From positions 65,352 to 90,780 of the forward strand of contig NW_003314386.1 in the NCBI RefSeq assembly GCF_000143415.4: a DNA stretch of 25,429 nucleotides, given 5' to 3'. Shown piece after piece: positions 7,994-18,456 of the stretch; within the stretch, counting starts at the first letter, position 1; each line of letters begins with the position of its first letter. Both the position numbers and the translations under genes were made by a program. Source of the DNA: Selaginella moellendorffii (lineage: Eukaryota > Streptophyta > Lycopodiopsida > Selaginellales > Selaginellaceae). Under the pieces are notes generated by a model, which saw only the letters and a program-made list of their open reading frames with translations, searched no databases and was not told where the DNA came from.

Positions 7994-8431
7994 ATGGCTG
8001 CGGGCGCTGGATTTTCTCACACCGAAAGGTATGAAGCGACGGGAAAAACCCTAACGTTAGGGTTTCTCGCTTGCATCCGCCGCCGCCGCATTCTCCAGGA
8101 GCGCATCCACAAGCAGAGCAAGCTCGGGCCGCTGCAAGGCTGTGCGCTAGCACAACCACGCACACTTCTCGCCCACTCCAGGATCAACAGCCGCTTCGTT
8201 GCACACCGCAAGAATGAGCAGCGCCAACGAAGTGCTTGTTTGGGGATAGCTCAAAACGAGCTCACACCCACCACTAAGGTCGCGAGGAATCTCACTTCCG
8301 CATTCCTGGCCACGCAAAAACGGGTACAAACGATTCGTTTTGCTGCGGTTTTTTACCCTTGGCCTGTAGGAATCCCTCTCGGCCAGAGCGCTGGAACTAA
8401 ACACCACAGCGACACAAGGGGTTCTTACTGA
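7994..8431 (+). CDS. Hypothetical 145-aa ORF, copy 2
   Basis: Sequence identical to copy 1 at protein level. It begins just after the divergent patch (7690-7991) ends, so the ORF itself was not affected by whatever produced the patch. Confidence 0.25.
   Translation: MAAGAGFSHTERYEATGKTLTLGFLACIRRRRILQERIHKQSKLGPLQGCALAQPRTLLAHSRINSRFVAHRKNEQRQRSACLGIAQNELTPTTKVARNLTSAFLATQKRVQTIRFAAVFYPWPVGIPLGQSAGTKHHSDTRGSY
8046..8065 (+). repeat. Telomere-motif palindrome, copy 2
   Basis: Perfect AAACCCTAACGTTAGGGTTT, unchanged. Confidence 0.8.
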
Positions 8432-8594
8432 CTCTGCCCAGGTAGTGCTTGTACTCTCGACTGTTCCAGCTTCTAATCATCCGCTTAGAAAAAAGACGGG
8501 ATGACAGCGACTGGTCCAGACGGCGAGATCCATGAGTCAACGGATAGCGATCAGGTTGAGCATGTTCCTTAGCTCTAATCTTTGGAAGTCACTT

Positions 8595-8645
8595 CTGATG
8601 TGCGGCCCGGGCATGTCCCTGAGTACATTGGCTCGCGAGCATCAG
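8595..8645 (+). other. Potential multi-branched structure, copy 2
   Basis: As at 3360-3410, but an A-to-C change (ATGTCC in place of ATGTAC) breaks one pair of the inner 6-bp stem; the outer CTGATG/CATCAG stem is kept. Confidence 0.35.
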
Positions 8646-8887
8646 TCGTGCAAATCTCAGTTCAGTTTTGAGACCTAGCTTCGTACTTTCACAAAATGAG
8701 AGATAGAGCTAGCGGAGATTGCATTACTAATCCTCGTCTTCCATGATACAGGTACCCCCCGGACACCCAAACCGTAGGAGGTGACATAGGAATTGTTAAG
8801 GGAAATCGTTTTGGTCGTGGTCGGTACCGGGTTACCGGGCGGATGATCCTATGCCTCGGACGAATGTACCGAAAACGGCCTAGTCGA

Positions 8888-8904
8888 TCTGCTTAACCAA
8901 AAAT
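8888..8904 (+). repeat. U1/U2 junction with 28S-like target sequence
   Basis: TCTGCTTAACCAAAAAT, identical to the junction at 3653. Confidence 0.6.
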
Positions 8905-8960
8905 ACCCGCGAGGGACAGCCGTGCCAGGGTGTGATACCTGGCTGCCGATACAAAACGCC

Positions 8961-9041
8961 ATGCGATTCATCCCTACTTTCCCGCCGTACCGGATATGGA
9001 CTGATGCGTGGTTTTCCAGGATTTCTGGCTACCCGAGATGA
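8961..9041 (+). other. 26-codon ORF upstream of ORF1, ATGA overlap (U2)
   Basis: Identical to 3726-3806; the TGA at 9039-9041 overlaps the ORF1 ATG at 9038. Confidence 0.3.
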
Positions 9042-10576
9042 CGGAGTACGCGAACACTGATGATTTTGTGGCTCCCGTCCCGGCAGTGCAGTACTTCTTA
9101 CTGCTGTTAGCCGCAAAGAAACCTGAGCGCTTACGTGAGATTTTTGCATATGAGAAAAACATTGCGGACAAGCTGCTCACGGTGCCGGAATCCGAGGCAG
9201 TTGGCGAGAACAAGCGATACCTCTGCCTCTTCCAGCAGGTTGAAACCAAAGAATGGTGGCGCCTTGTTTGGACACTCCTTACCGATCGAGTCAATGATAA
9301 CCAGGCTCTACTACGACGGTGGATGGCGGACATGGAAAAAGAACTCGTTAATTTCTCCTCCGCCGAACCAAGGATCACTTGGAAAATGCTCCAATGGTCC
9401 CAAGAATACAACCGGGTTACAGGGTATAAAGGCTCGTACGGGAAAGGTATTGATCTGGGAAAACCACAGATCGACCTCAGCAATGGTTTCGAGTTCTTGA
9501 GCCAGAGCGCACGGACGCTCATGACTGGACTCATCCCGTCACAGCCAGATACTCTGGAAGGAGCAAACGTGGACCGCATTGATAATGGTCGTATCATGTT
9601 TGACCCGTTGGAGAATTTGAGTGGATGGAAATTTCCCTTCGCCACCACAAGAGTTCTCGATGCAGCCTCCCACCGCCTTCCAGAACCGCATAAGTTCTGG
9701 ACGCTAACGAATCCTTTAGGATGGACATCCCCTTTGGAGGCATCCGACTGGATCCAGATGGCGGCTTTATTACGACCAGATGCAGTACAGTGGTCAAAAC
9801 AGACACTGGAAGCATCTTACCGACATGCAACGTTGGGAAATTATGCTTACAAACCAGCAATCCCGTTCCAAAAGACTGCGGATGAGGTTTTCAAGCAAGC
9901 TGCCTTCCATGGACGCTGTGATGGCGATGCCTTTTTGAATACAAAAAGCTGGAACCTATCACAAGGAGTACAACGTACATGGAATCAGCTTCGACCGTAC
10001 TGTCGCTGCGATTGCCAGGGATGTGAAGGAGGAATTGTCTGGCTTGACTCCTTGTTCTGGTACATGCTTAACAACCTGGACAAGTACTGGCCAGATTCAA
10101 GTTTGACGTCGTCAGACCGCCTCGCCATCTTCCTGTCCCTACTTACGGCTAATCCGCAAGTGATCCTCCAGATAGCTGCCTTCCTTCAAATCCGAGAATG
10201 GATGCAAGCAGCTGCTATTGAGGTGGCGAAAAAACCAGCCAACCCGGATCTGGAGTTCATCCCGCATGGACAAACCAAGATGAACATATGCAAGTTCATC
10301 CCCGTCCAGCAGTACCGATCCCCAACGACTTCACGACGTGATGGTAGCGAAAGCAATGGAGCTTTCTCACCTACACCGTCCTCACAACGCACGCCGGCGA
10401 GGTCTCGAGGCTTACCACCTAATCGGAAACGTGATCGTCCCGACGGACAAACATCCACGGGACTGACATCACAGGAGACGGGCACACCACCATCAATCTC
10501 CAAGACGTCCGAGGCCAATGCAAGCTCAAATAAACAGAGGCTACGCAAAAGGCTCGGTGCAAGAAAGCAGCGATAA
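9038..10576 (+). CDS. ORF1 protein, intact; unknown family with Cys cluster and basic tail (U2)
   Basis: About 512 aa from the ATG at 9038; the open frame starts at a GTG at 9008 just after an in-frame TGA. I do not recognise the fold. The first ~300 residues are rich in Trp and Leu (KEWWRLVW near 71-78 from the ATG). A compact Cys cluster follows: C294 (GRCDGD), then CRCDCQGC with C322, C324, C326, C329, possibly metal-binding. A helical W/L-rich stretch spans about 335-395. From about 425 to the end the protein is Ser/Thr/Pro-rich and then strongly basic (NRKRDR, RLRKRLGARKQR), as expected for nucleic-acid binding or nuclear import. Its place before the RT suggests a gag/ORF1-like RNP role (inference). 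Base changes between intact copies are mostly synonymous, so it is probably a real gene. Confidence 0.75.
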   Translation: MTEYANTDDFVAPVPAVQYFLLLLAAKKPERLREIFAYEKNIADKLLTVPESEAVGENKRYLCLFQQVETKEWWRLVWTLLTDRVNDNQALLRRWMADMEKELVNFSSAEPRITWKMLQWSQEYNRVTGYKGSYGKGIDLGKPQIDLSNGFEFLSQSARTLMTGLIPSQPDTLEGANVDRIDNGRIMFDPLENLSGWKFPFATTRVLDAASHRLPEPHKFWTLTNPLGWTSPLEASDWIQMAALLRPDAVQWSKQTLEASYRHATLGNYAYKPAIPFQKTADEVFKQAAFHGRCDGDAFLNTKSWNLSQGVQRTWNQLRPYCRCDCQGCEGGIVWLDSLFWYMLNNLDKYWPDSSLTSSDRLAIFLSLLTANPQVILQIAAFLQIREWMQAAAIEVAKKPANPDLEFIPHGQTKMNICKFIPVQQYRSPTTSRRDGSESNGAFSPTPSSQRTPARSRGLPPNRKRDRPDGQTSTGLTSQETGTPPSISKTSEANASSNKQRLRKRLGARKQR

Positions 10577-10631
10577 ATAAATTTCTGTTTTCTCCTTCCA
10601 TGATTGGTAGCTAATGAAAGTGCTCTCGTGA
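10577..10631 (+). promoter_or_regulatory. ORF1-RT spacer, U2
   Basis: Mini-ORF ATG 10600, TAATG overlap with ATG 10614, in-frame TGA 10629-10631; same as U0. Confidence 0.4.
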
Positions 10632-12764
10632 TTGCTTCCACAGTGTACTTTACACTACATCCATCATTTGGCCGGACGTAAATGGTTGGTCAAAGAGGAA
10701 ACGGAGTGTGAACGAAAATTCGTACACCTCCGATATATTAGCGCCGGATTCGAGAGGATCAGTATCCGCACCCTTATGAGGGAATGCCTGGAAATGATTG
10801 GCCTAGACGCGGAACTCCTGGATCCCATTGTATTTGGCTGGAGGTACGAACCCCAGATCAAACACGACTTCTATAAACCCAAAGAGGTTTTCTGTAACTG
10901 GGACACTCATGCACCACTGGTTTGCGAATGCAAACGTTGGCCATGGGTGACTTATCTCGACGAGACTGGACATGTGCGTACTTTGGATCCAAAGATCCTT
11001 GGCTCACGCATACTCACGACTGTCATCGAGAAAGGTCTCAATCACATCACCCCGAAACCACTCCAGACAGCAAAAATCATTGCCGAAGTCTGTGAGGCCT
11101 GGGATCGGATTGCCAGTATGATTCCCGATGTCTACATCCGTAACTGGCCTAGCAACGAAGCTGCTGTTAAACAGCATATCAACTACCGGGTCCGAATGGC
11201 AGTACAAAATTGCCAGACCACCCCGATGATAGATGTGATGACCACCCCTGAGGCAAAGCGGCAATTGGAGTGGGTACATAAACACTTGTACATCAGTGGC
11301 GCAGATAAAGCGGCCAACACACCCACCTTCTTTTGCAAAACGTTGGCCCGGGAGCAAGCGCTTGCGCAGATGAATAGTGACGACTTTTCACTCGTAGTCT
11401 CGGACAATAATGTCCCCGAGACGCCTGAGCAAGTTGTAAAACAACTGCTCGGTGAACCGCCCTTACAGGAATTCCCGCCGCTGAGACCAGATCTCCCTTA
11501 CCTTATGGGGATCTATAAAGCGCATAAGAATAAAATGCGCTGGTTAACGAATGCGGATGGATGTGTCTTCTCTGAAATCACAATTTGCCTCACCGCTATC
11601 CTGAAAGGAATACAGGAGGCGCTACAAAACGTAGCCGATGATTTCTACGCACGGGCAAAATTCTTCGGAGGAAAAACGAACGCGTGCTGGATCCTTGGAT
11701 CCACACAGGAGTTCGCGATTAATCTCCCCGACAAGATCACCACGATCTATACGGGAGATATCACAAAGTGCTACGAGGCCATCCCCCTCGAGGGAGATCA
11801 AGGCCTCACGACGGCCATGACAAACCTCGTCAATTTGGCTTTTCCGCACCAAAACCACCTCCATAAGGACCTTTTTCTGATTCAAAAGAAGAACGGCGAG
11901 CTTGAGGCCGAATGGAAACCTCTACGCCACTCATCAGTGAAGGCCACCAGAATGGATCCAACAAAAGTCATCGAGCTAAATCACTTCATTATCCGGAACA
12001 CATACGTCCGGCTGGGTGATCGAGTATGGAGACAAGTCCGAGGAATTCCTATGGGCTTCTCGTGCTCGCCTTTGTGGTGTAACCTGTACCTATTCTATTT
12101 CGAGTATAACTTTATCACTCGACTCGCTCGTCTAGGCCGGTACGATCTGCTGCGCTTATTCGAACATACGTTCCGATATATGGACGATCTGGTGTCAATG
12201 AATAACCCCATGATCCTCCGATTCCTTGACCCTGATCAAGTCGAATCTGAAGGAAATCCGTTCTGGATATATCCATTACGGTTCCTGGCCATGCAGAACG
12301 AGATGGATAACCCATTCGTGAACACGGACGGCTCGCTCGTGAATCTGTCCGCTCACTTTTTGAGCCTTCAGATTCAGATCATACGAGTTGACGGTACCTT
12401 CTTAACCACAAAATATGACAAGCGCCGATCACTTCCATTCAAAGTCTCGCTGTACATTCATCGAGATTCAAACCGGCCCGTCGCAAACTCATCCAAGGTG
12501 ATCCTGGGGCAAGTCTTTGCGCTTTTTTATCTGATTAATACCGCCGGTGGTGTCGTCCTCGAGATTGATAATCTCGTTGAATGCTTCGTGGAAAAAGGAT
12601 TCCATCGCTATGCATTGAGACGACTCATCCTCAGTGGTCTGGATCGTATAATTCTCACCAGCCCCCTGACTCCGGTACAAGCAGTCTTGGAAATTTTCTT
12701 TGACATCTGGAGAGAACCGGCCAATAGGCCACCACAGCTCGACGACTCAGCAAATTCAAGCTGA
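10632..12764 (+). CDS. Penelope-like reverse transcriptase, copy 3 (U2)
   Basis: One amino-acid change from copy 1: Ala405 to Pro, in the segment between motifs A and B, produced by two neighbouring base changes (TTC GCG to TTT CCG). At least five other differences are synonymous (CCT/CCC, GGA/GGG, CTT/CTC, TAC/TAT, CGT/CGG). Catalytic Asp residues are intact. First ATG at 10776. Confidence 0.88.
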   Translation: MLPQCTLHYIHHLAGRKWLVKEETECERKFVHLRYISAGFERISIRTLMRECLEMIGLDAELLDPIVFGWRYEPQIKHDFYKPKEVFCNWDTHAPLVCECKRWPWVTYLDETGHVRTLDPKILGSRILTTVIEKGLNHITPKPLQTAKIIAEVCEAWDRIASMIPDVYIRNWPSNEAAVKQHINYRVRMAVQNCQTTPMIDVMTTPEAKRQLEWVHKHLYISGADKAANTPTFFCKTLAREQALAQMNSDDFSLVVSDNNVPETPEQVVKQLLGEPPLQEFPPLRPDLPYLMGIYKAHKNKMRWLTNADGCVFSEITICLTAILKGIQEALQNVADDFYARAKFFGGKTNACWILGSTQEFAINLPDKITTIYTGDITKCYEAIPLEGDQGLTTAMTNLVNLAFPHQNHLHKDLFLIQKKNGELEAEWKPLRHSSVKATRMDPTKVIELNHFIIRNTYVRLGDRVWRQVRGIPMGFSCSPLWCNLYLFYFEYNFITRLARLGRYDLLRLFEHTFRYMDDLVSMNNPMILRFLDPDQVESEGNPFWIYPLRFLAMQNEMDNPFVNTDGSLVNLSAHFLSLQIQIIRVDGTFLTTKYDKRRSLPFKVSLYIHRDSNRPVANSSKVILGQVFALFYLINTAGGVVLEIDNLVECFVEKGFHRYALRRLILSGLDRIILTSPLTPVQAVLEIFFDIWREPANRPPQLDDSANSS

Positions 12765-12813
12765 GTACCAGGAACTCTGTCCTCTAGACAGGACTATCCA
12801 TCACTCTAGCATC

Positions 12814-12839
12814 ATATCGAAACATAATAGATTCGATAT
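12814..12839 (+). terminator. 8-bp hairpin after RT stop (U2)
   Basis: ATATCGAA/TTCGATAT stem, unchanged. Confidence 0.35.
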
Positions 12840-13221
12840 TTATGCCGTTTTGGACTGTGAACAACAAAAGAATTAGTTCCCCCAAACTTACCATGCTGTC
12901 CTTGGTCACGCGCTGAACTAAAAAACGCAAGCGTACCTTCGACTACAACTGTGTTTTGATTGATAAAAATTAAAAAACAGCTGTGCTCTCACTCTGAGAC
13001 AGATCCCACGCCTTAATCACAGCAAGGTCTTCCTCAGAAATAATCTCTAAAGGAAACCTTACTTATGGAAAACTCTGTTTTCCCATGAATAAACGAATGG
13101 GATCCATGAGTAGACGTGGCATGGTAAAAAACAAAACTTTGGATTCCTCACAGAATCTCGCGCGAAGAAACACGCTGTACGGATTGGCAAACCTAATTAC
13201 AAGCTATAGCTAGTCGACTTC

Positions 13222-13659
13222 ATGGCTGCGGGCGCTGGATTTTCTCACACCGAAAGGTATGAAGCGACGGGAAAAACCCTAACGTTAGGGTTTCTCGCTT
13301 GCATCCGCCGCCGCCGCATTCTCCAGGAGCGCATCCACAAGCAGAGCAAGCTCGGGCCGCTGCAAGGCTGTGCGCTAGCACAACCACGCACACTTCTCGC
13401 CCACTCCAGGATCAACAGCCGCTTCGTTGCACACCGCAAGAATGAGCAGCGCCAACGAAGTGCTTGTTTGGGGATAGCTCAAAACGAGCTTACACCCACC
13501 ACTAAGGTCGCGAGGAATCTCACTTCCGCATTCCTGGCCATGCAAAAACGGGTACAAACGATTCGTTTTGCTGCGGTATTTTACCCTTGGCCTGTAGGAA
13601 TCCCTCTCGGCCAGAGCGCTGGAACTAAACACCACAGCGACACAAGGGGTTCTTACTGA
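13222..13659 (+). CDS. Hypothetical 145-aa ORF, copy 3
   Basis: Differs from the others by one Thr-to-Met (ACG to ATG) and two synonymous changes (CTC/CTT, GTT/GTA). Remains open. Confidence 0.25.
   Translation: MAAGAGFSHTERYEATGKTLTLGFLACIRRRRILQERIHKQSKLGPLQGCALAQPRTLLAHSRINSRFVAHRKNEQRQRSACLGIAQNELTPTTKVARNLTSAFLAMQKRVQTIRFAAVFYPWPVGIPLGQSAGTKHHSDTRGSY
13274..13293 (+). repeat. Telomere-motif palindrome, copy 3
   Basis: Perfect AAACCCTAACGTTAGGGTTT, unchanged. Confidence 0.8.
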
Positions 13660-13822
13660 CTCTGCCCAGGTAGTGCTTGCACTCTCGACTGTTCCAGCTT
13701 CTAATCATCCGCTTAGAAAAAAGACGGGATGACAGCGACTGGTCCAGACGGCGAGATCCATGAGTCAACGGATAGCGATCAGGTTGAGCATGTTCCTTAG
13801 CTCTAATCTTTGGAAGTCACTT

Positions 13823-13873
13823 CTGATGTGCGGCCCGGGCATGTACCTGAGTACATTGGCTCGCGAGCATCAG
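13823..13873 (+). other. Potential multi-branched structure, copy 3
   Basis: All stems described at 3360-3410 are intact. Confidence 0.4.
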
Positions 13874-14115
13874 TCGTGCAAATCTCAGTTCAGTTTTGAG
13901 ACCTAGCTTCGTACTTTCACAAAATGAGAGATAGAGCTAGCGGAGATTGCATTACTAATCCTCGTCTTCCATGATACAGGTACCCCCCGGACACCCAAAC
14001 CGTAGGAGGTGACATAGGAATTGTTAAGGGAAATCGTTTTGGTCGTGGTCGGTACCGGGTTACCGGGCGGATGATCCTATGCCTCGGACGAATGTACCGA
14101 AAACGGCCTAGTCGA

Positions 14116-14132
14116 TCTGCTTAACCAAAAAT
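14116..14132 (+). repeat. U2/U3 junction with 28S-like target sequence
   Basis: TCTGCTTAACCAAAAAT, identical to the junction at 3653. Confidence 0.6.
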
Positions 14133-14188
14133 ACCCGCGAGGGACAGCCGTGCCAGGGTGTGATACCTGGCTGCCGATACAAAACGCC

Positions 14189-14269
14189 ATGCGATTCATC
14201 CCTACTTTCCCGCCGTACCGGATATGGACTGATGCGTGGTTTTCCAGGATTTCTGGCTACCCGAGATGA
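14189..14269 (+). other. 26-codon ORF upstream of ORF1, ATGA overlap (U3)
   Basis: Identical to 3726-3806; its TGA overlaps the ATG at 14266. Confidence 0.3.
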
Positions 14270-15802
14270 CGGAGTACGCGAACACTGATGATTTTGTGGC
14301 TTCCGTCCCGGCAGTGCAGTACTTCTTACTGCTGTTAGCCGCAAAGAAACCTGAGCGCTTACGTGAGATTTTTGCATATGAGAAAAACATTGCGGACAAG
14401 CTGCTCACGGTGCCGGAATCCGAGGCAGTTGGCGAGAACAAGCGATACCTCTACCTCTTCCAGCAGGTTGAAACCAAAGAATGGTGGCGCCTAGTCTGGA
14501 CACTCCTTACCGATCGAGTCAATGATAACCAGGCTCTACTACGACGGTGGATGGCGGACATGGAAAAAGAACTCGTTAATTTCTCCTCCGCCGAACCAAG
14601 GATCACTTGGAAAATGCTCCAATGGTCCCAAGAATACAACCGGGTTACAGGGTATAAAGGCTCGTACGGGAAAGGTATTGATCTGGGAAAACCACAGATC
14701 GACCTCAGCAATGGTTTCGAGTTCTTGAGCCAGAGCGCACGGACGCTCATGACTGGACTCATCCCGTCACAGCCAGATACTCTGGAAGGAGAAAACGTGG
14801 ACCGCATTGATAATGGTCGTATCATGTTTGACCCGTTGGAGAATTTGAGTGGATGGAAATTTCCCTTCGCCACCACAAGAGTTCTCGATGCAGCCTCCCA
14901 CCGCCTTCCAGAACCGCATAAGTTCTGGACACTAACGAATCCTTTAGGATGGACATCCCCTTTGGAGGCATCCGACTGGATCCAGATGGCGGCTTTATTA
15001 CGACCGGATGCAGTACAGTGGTCAAAACAGACACTGGAAGCATCTTACCGACATGCAACGTTGGGAAATTATGCTTACAAACCAGCAATCCCGTTCCAAA
15101 AGACTGCGGATGAGGTTTTCAAGCAGGCTGCCTTCCATGGACGCTGTGATGGCGATGCCTTTTTGAATACAAAAAGCTGGAACCTATCACAAGGAGCAAC
15201 GTACATGGAATCAGCTTCGACCGTACTGTCGCTGCGATTGCCAGGGATGTGAAGGAGGAATTGTCTGGCTTGACTCCTTGTTCTGGTACATGCTTAACAA
15301 CCTGGACAAGTACTGGCCAGATTCAAGTTTGACGTCGTCAGACCGCCTCGCCATCTTCCTGTCCCTACTTACGGCTAATCCGCAAGTGATCCTCCAGATA
15401 GCTGCCTTCCTTCAAATCCGAGAATGGATGCAAGCAGCTGCTATTGAGGTGGCGAAAAAACCAGCCAACCCGGATCTGGAGTTCATCCCGCATGGACAAA
15501 CCAAGATGAACATATGCAAGTTCATCCCCGTCCAGCAGTACCGATCCCCAACGACTTCACGACGTGATGGTAGCGAAAGCAATGGAGCTTTCTCACCTAC
15601 ACCGTCCTCACAACGCACGCCGGCAAGGTCTCGAGGCTTACCACCTAATCGGAAACGTGATCGTCCCGACGGACAAACATCCACGGGACTGACATCACAG
15701 GAGACAGGCACACCACCATCAATCTCCAAGACGTCCGAGGCCAATGCAAGCTCAAATAAACAGAGGCTACGCAAAAGGCTCGGTGCAAGAAAGCAGCGAT
15801 AA
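14266..15802 (+). pseudogene. ORF1, frameshifted by a 2-nt deletion (U3)
   Basis: Same deletion as U1, here at 15196/15197, with early termination at 15250-15252. In addition it has three amino-acid replacements not seen in other copies, upstream of the break: Pro-to-Ser near residue 13 from the ATG, Cys-to-Tyr near 63, and Ala-to-Glu near 176. Such replacements fit loss of constraint after the frameshift, although the count is small. Confidence 0.75.
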
Positions 15803-15857
15803 ATAAATTTCTGTTTTCTCCTTCCATGATTGGTAGCTAATGAAAGTGCTCTCGTGA
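15803..15857 (+). promoter_or_regulatory. ORF1-RT spacer, U3
   Basis: Mini-ORF ATG 15826, TAATG overlap with ATG 15840, in-frame TGA 15855-15857; same as U0. Confidence 0.4.
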
Positions 15858-17990
15858 TTGCTTCCACAGTGTACTTTACACTACATCCATCATTTGGCCG
15901 GACGTAAATGGTTGGTCAAAGAGGAAACGGAGTGTGAACGAAAATTCGTACACCTCCGATATATTAGCGCCGGATTCGAGAGGATCAGTATCCGCACCCT
16001 TATGAGGGAATGCCTGGAAATGATTGGCCTAGACGCGGAACTCCTGGATCCCATTGTATTTGGCTGGAGGTACGAACCCCAGATCAAACACGACTTCTAT
16101 AAACCCAAAGAGGTTTTCTGTAACTGGGACACTCATGCACCACTGGTTTGCGAATGCAAACGTTGGCCATGGGTGACTTATCTCGACGAGACTGGACATG
16201 TGCGTACTTTGGATCCAAAGATCCTTGGCTCACGCATACTCACGACTGTCATCGAGAAAGGTCTCAATCACATCACCCCGAAACCACTCCAGACAGCAAA
16301 AATCATTGCCGAAGTCTGTGAGGCCTGGGATCGGATTGCCAGTATGATTCCCGATGTCTACATCCGTAACTGGCCTAGCAACGAAGCTGCTGTTAAACAG
16401 CATATCAACTACCGGGTCCGAATGGCAGTACAAAATTGCCAGACCACCCCGATGATAGATGTGATGACCACCCCTGAGGCAAAGCGGCAATTGGAGTGGG
16501 TACATAAACACTTGTACATCAGTGGCGCAGATAAAGCGGCCAACACACCCACCTTCTTTTGCAAAACGTTGGCCCGGGAGCAAGCGCTTGCGCAGATGAA
16601 TAGTGACGACTTTTCACTCGTAGTCTCGGACAATAATGTCCCTGAGACGCCTGAGCAAGTTGTAAAACAACTGCTCGGTGAACCGCCCTTACAGGAATTC
16701 CCGCCGCTGAGACCAGATCTCCCTTACCTTATGGGAATCTATAAAGCGCATAAGAATAAAATGCGCTGGTTAACAAATGCGGATGGATGTGTCTTCTCTG
16801 AAATCACAATTTGCCTCACCGCTATCCTGAAAGGAATACAGGAGGCGCTACAAAACGTAGCCGATGATTTCTACGCACGGGCAAAATTCTTCGGAGGAAA
16901 AACGAACGCGTGCTGGATCCTTGGATCCACACAGGAGTTCGCGATTAATCTCCCCGACAAGATCACCACGATCTATACGGGAGATATCACAAAGTGCTAC
17001 GAGGCCATCCCCCTTGAGGGAGATCAAGGCCTCACGACGGCCATGACAAACCTCGTCAATTTGGCTTTCGCGCACCAAAACCACCTCCATAAGGACCTTT
17101 TTCTGATTCAAAAGAAGAACGGCGAGCTTGAGGCCGAATGGAAACCTCTACGCCACTCATCAGTGAAGGCCACCAGAATGGATCCAACAAAAGTCATCGA
17201 GCTAAATCACTTCATTATCCGGAACACATACGTCCGGCTGGGTGATCGAGTATGGAGACAAGTCCGAGGAATTCCTATGGGCTTCTCGTGCTCGCCTTTG
17301 TGGTGTAACCTGTACCTATTCTATTTCGAGTATAACTTTATCACTCGACTCGCTCGTCTAGGCCGGTACGATCTGCTGCGCTTATTCGAACATACGTTCC
17401 GATATATGGACGATCTGGTGTCAATGAATAACCCCATGATCCTCCGATTCCTTGACCCTGATCAAGTCGAATCTGAAGGAAATCCGTTCTGGATATATCC
17501 ATTACGTTTCCTGGCCATGCAGAACGAGATGGATAATCCATTCGTGAACACGGACGGCTCGCTCGTGAATCTGTCCGCTCACTTTTTGAGCCTTCAGATT
17601 CAGATCATACGAGTTGACGGTACCTTCTTAACCACAAAATATGACAAGCGCCGATCACTTCCATTCAAAGTCTCGCTGTACATTCATCGAGATTCAAACC
17701 GGCCCGTCGCAAACTCATCCAAGGTGATCCTGGGGCAAGTCTTTGCGCTTTTTTATCTGATTAATACCGCCGGTGGTGTCGTCCTCGAGATTGATAATCT
17801 CGTTGAATGCTTCGTGGAAAAAGGATTCCATCGCTATGCATTGAGACGACTCATCCTCAGTGGTCTGGATCGTATCATTCTCACCAGCCCCCTGACTCCG
17901 GTACAAGCAGTCTTGGAAATTTTCTTTGACATCTGGAGAGAACCGGCCAATAGGCCACCACAGCTCGACGACTCAGCAAATTCAAGCTGA
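15858..17990 (+). CDS. Penelope-like reverse transcriptase, copy 4 (U3)
   Basis: Protein identical to copies 1 and 2. The visible base changes (ACG/ACA, TAC/TAT, AAC/AAT, ATA/ATC) are all synonymous. First ATG at 16002. Confidence 0.88.
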   Translation: MLPQCTLHYIHHLAGRKWLVKEETECERKFVHLRYISAGFERISIRTLMRECLEMIGLDAELLDPIVFGWRYEPQIKHDFYKPKEVFCNWDTHAPLVCECKRWPWVTYLDETGHVRTLDPKILGSRILTTVIEKGLNHITPKPLQTAKIIAEVCEAWDRIASMIPDVYIRNWPSNEAAVKQHINYRVRMAVQNCQTTPMIDVMTTPEAKRQLEWVHKHLYISGADKAANTPTFFCKTLAREQALAQMNSDDFSLVVSDNNVPETPEQVVKQLLGEPPLQEFPPLRPDLPYLMGIYKAHKNKMRWLTNADGCVFSEITICLTAILKGIQEALQNVADDFYARAKFFGGKTNACWILGSTQEFAINLPDKITTIYTGDITKCYEAIPLEGDQGLTTAMTNLVNLAFAHQNHLHKDLFLIQKKNGELEAEWKPLRHSSVKATRMDPTKVIELNHFIIRNTYVRLGDRVWRQVRGIPMGFSCSPLWCNLYLFYFEYNFITRLARLGRYDLLRLFEHTFRYMDDLVSMNNPMILRFLDPDQVESEGNPFWIYPLRFLAMQNEMDNPFVNTDGSLVNLSAHFLSLQIQIIRVDGTFLTTKYDKRRSLPFKVSLYIHRDSNRPVANSSKVILGQVFALFYLINTAGGVVLEIDNLVECFVEKGFHRYALRRLILSGLDRIILTSPLTPVQAVLEIFFDIWREPANRPPQLDDSANSS

Positions 17991-18039
17991 GTACCAGGAA
18001 CTCTGTCCTCTAGACAGGACTATCCATCACTCTAGCATC

Positions 18040-18065
18040 ATATCGAAACATAATAGATTCGATAT
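18040..18065 (+). terminator. 8-bp hairpin after RT stop (U3)
   Basis: ATATCGAA/TTCGATAT stem, unchanged. Confidence 0.35.
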
Positions 18066-18456
18066 TTATGCCGTTTTGGACTGTGAACAACAAAAGAATT
18101 AGTTCCCCCAAACTTACCATGCTGTCCTTGGTCACGCGCTGAACTAAAAAACGCAAGCGTACCTTCGACTACAACTGTGTTTTGATTGATAAAAATTAAA
18201 AAACAACACAAGTTGCTGTGCTCTCACTCTGAGACAGATCCCACGCCTTAATCACAGCAAGGTCTTCCTCAGAAATAATCTCTAAAGGAAACCTTACTTA
18301 TGGAAAACTCTGTTTTCCCATGAATAAACGAATGGGATCCATGAGTAGACGTGGCATGGTAAAAAACAAAACTTTGGATTCCTCACAGAATCTCGCGCGA
18401 AGAAACACGCTGTACGGATTGGCAAACCTAATTACAAGCTATAGCTAGTCGACTTC

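Larger units (their letters stand above)
3653..8887 (+). mobile_element. Retroelement copy U1, subtype beta (5235 bp)
   Basis: Complete copy: junction, leader, frameshifted ORF1, RT, and long-form 3' region (9 nt extra near 7739-7749). It carries a local patch of about 14 substitutions at 7690-7991 that no other copy shares. Confidence 0.85.
7528..8887 (+). other. 3' region of U1 (long form) with divergent patch
   Basis: Same order of elements as 2302-3652. The hairpin stem is at 7577-7602. The 9 extra nucleotides near 7739-7749 create a small CAAC-ACAA-GTTG stem-loop. Between 7690 and 7991 about 14 substitutions, mostly transitions, separate it from all four other copies. They also open a spurious 82-codon frame at 7806-8054. 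Confidence 0.55.
8888..14115 (+). mobile_element. Retroelement copy U2, subtype alpha (5228 bp)
   Basis: Complete copy with intact ORF1, intact RT and short-form 3' region. With U4 it is one of two copies that look fully coding-competent. Confidence 0.87.
12765..14115 (+). other. 3' region of U2 (short form)
   Basis: Same layout as 2302-3652. Private changes include a T-to-A in the T-run near 13578 and a C-to-T near 13491. Confidence 0.55.

Noticed and set aside
7806-8054. 82-aa frame present only in U1
   Set aside because: It exists only because substitutions in the divergent patch removed stops; no other copy has it.
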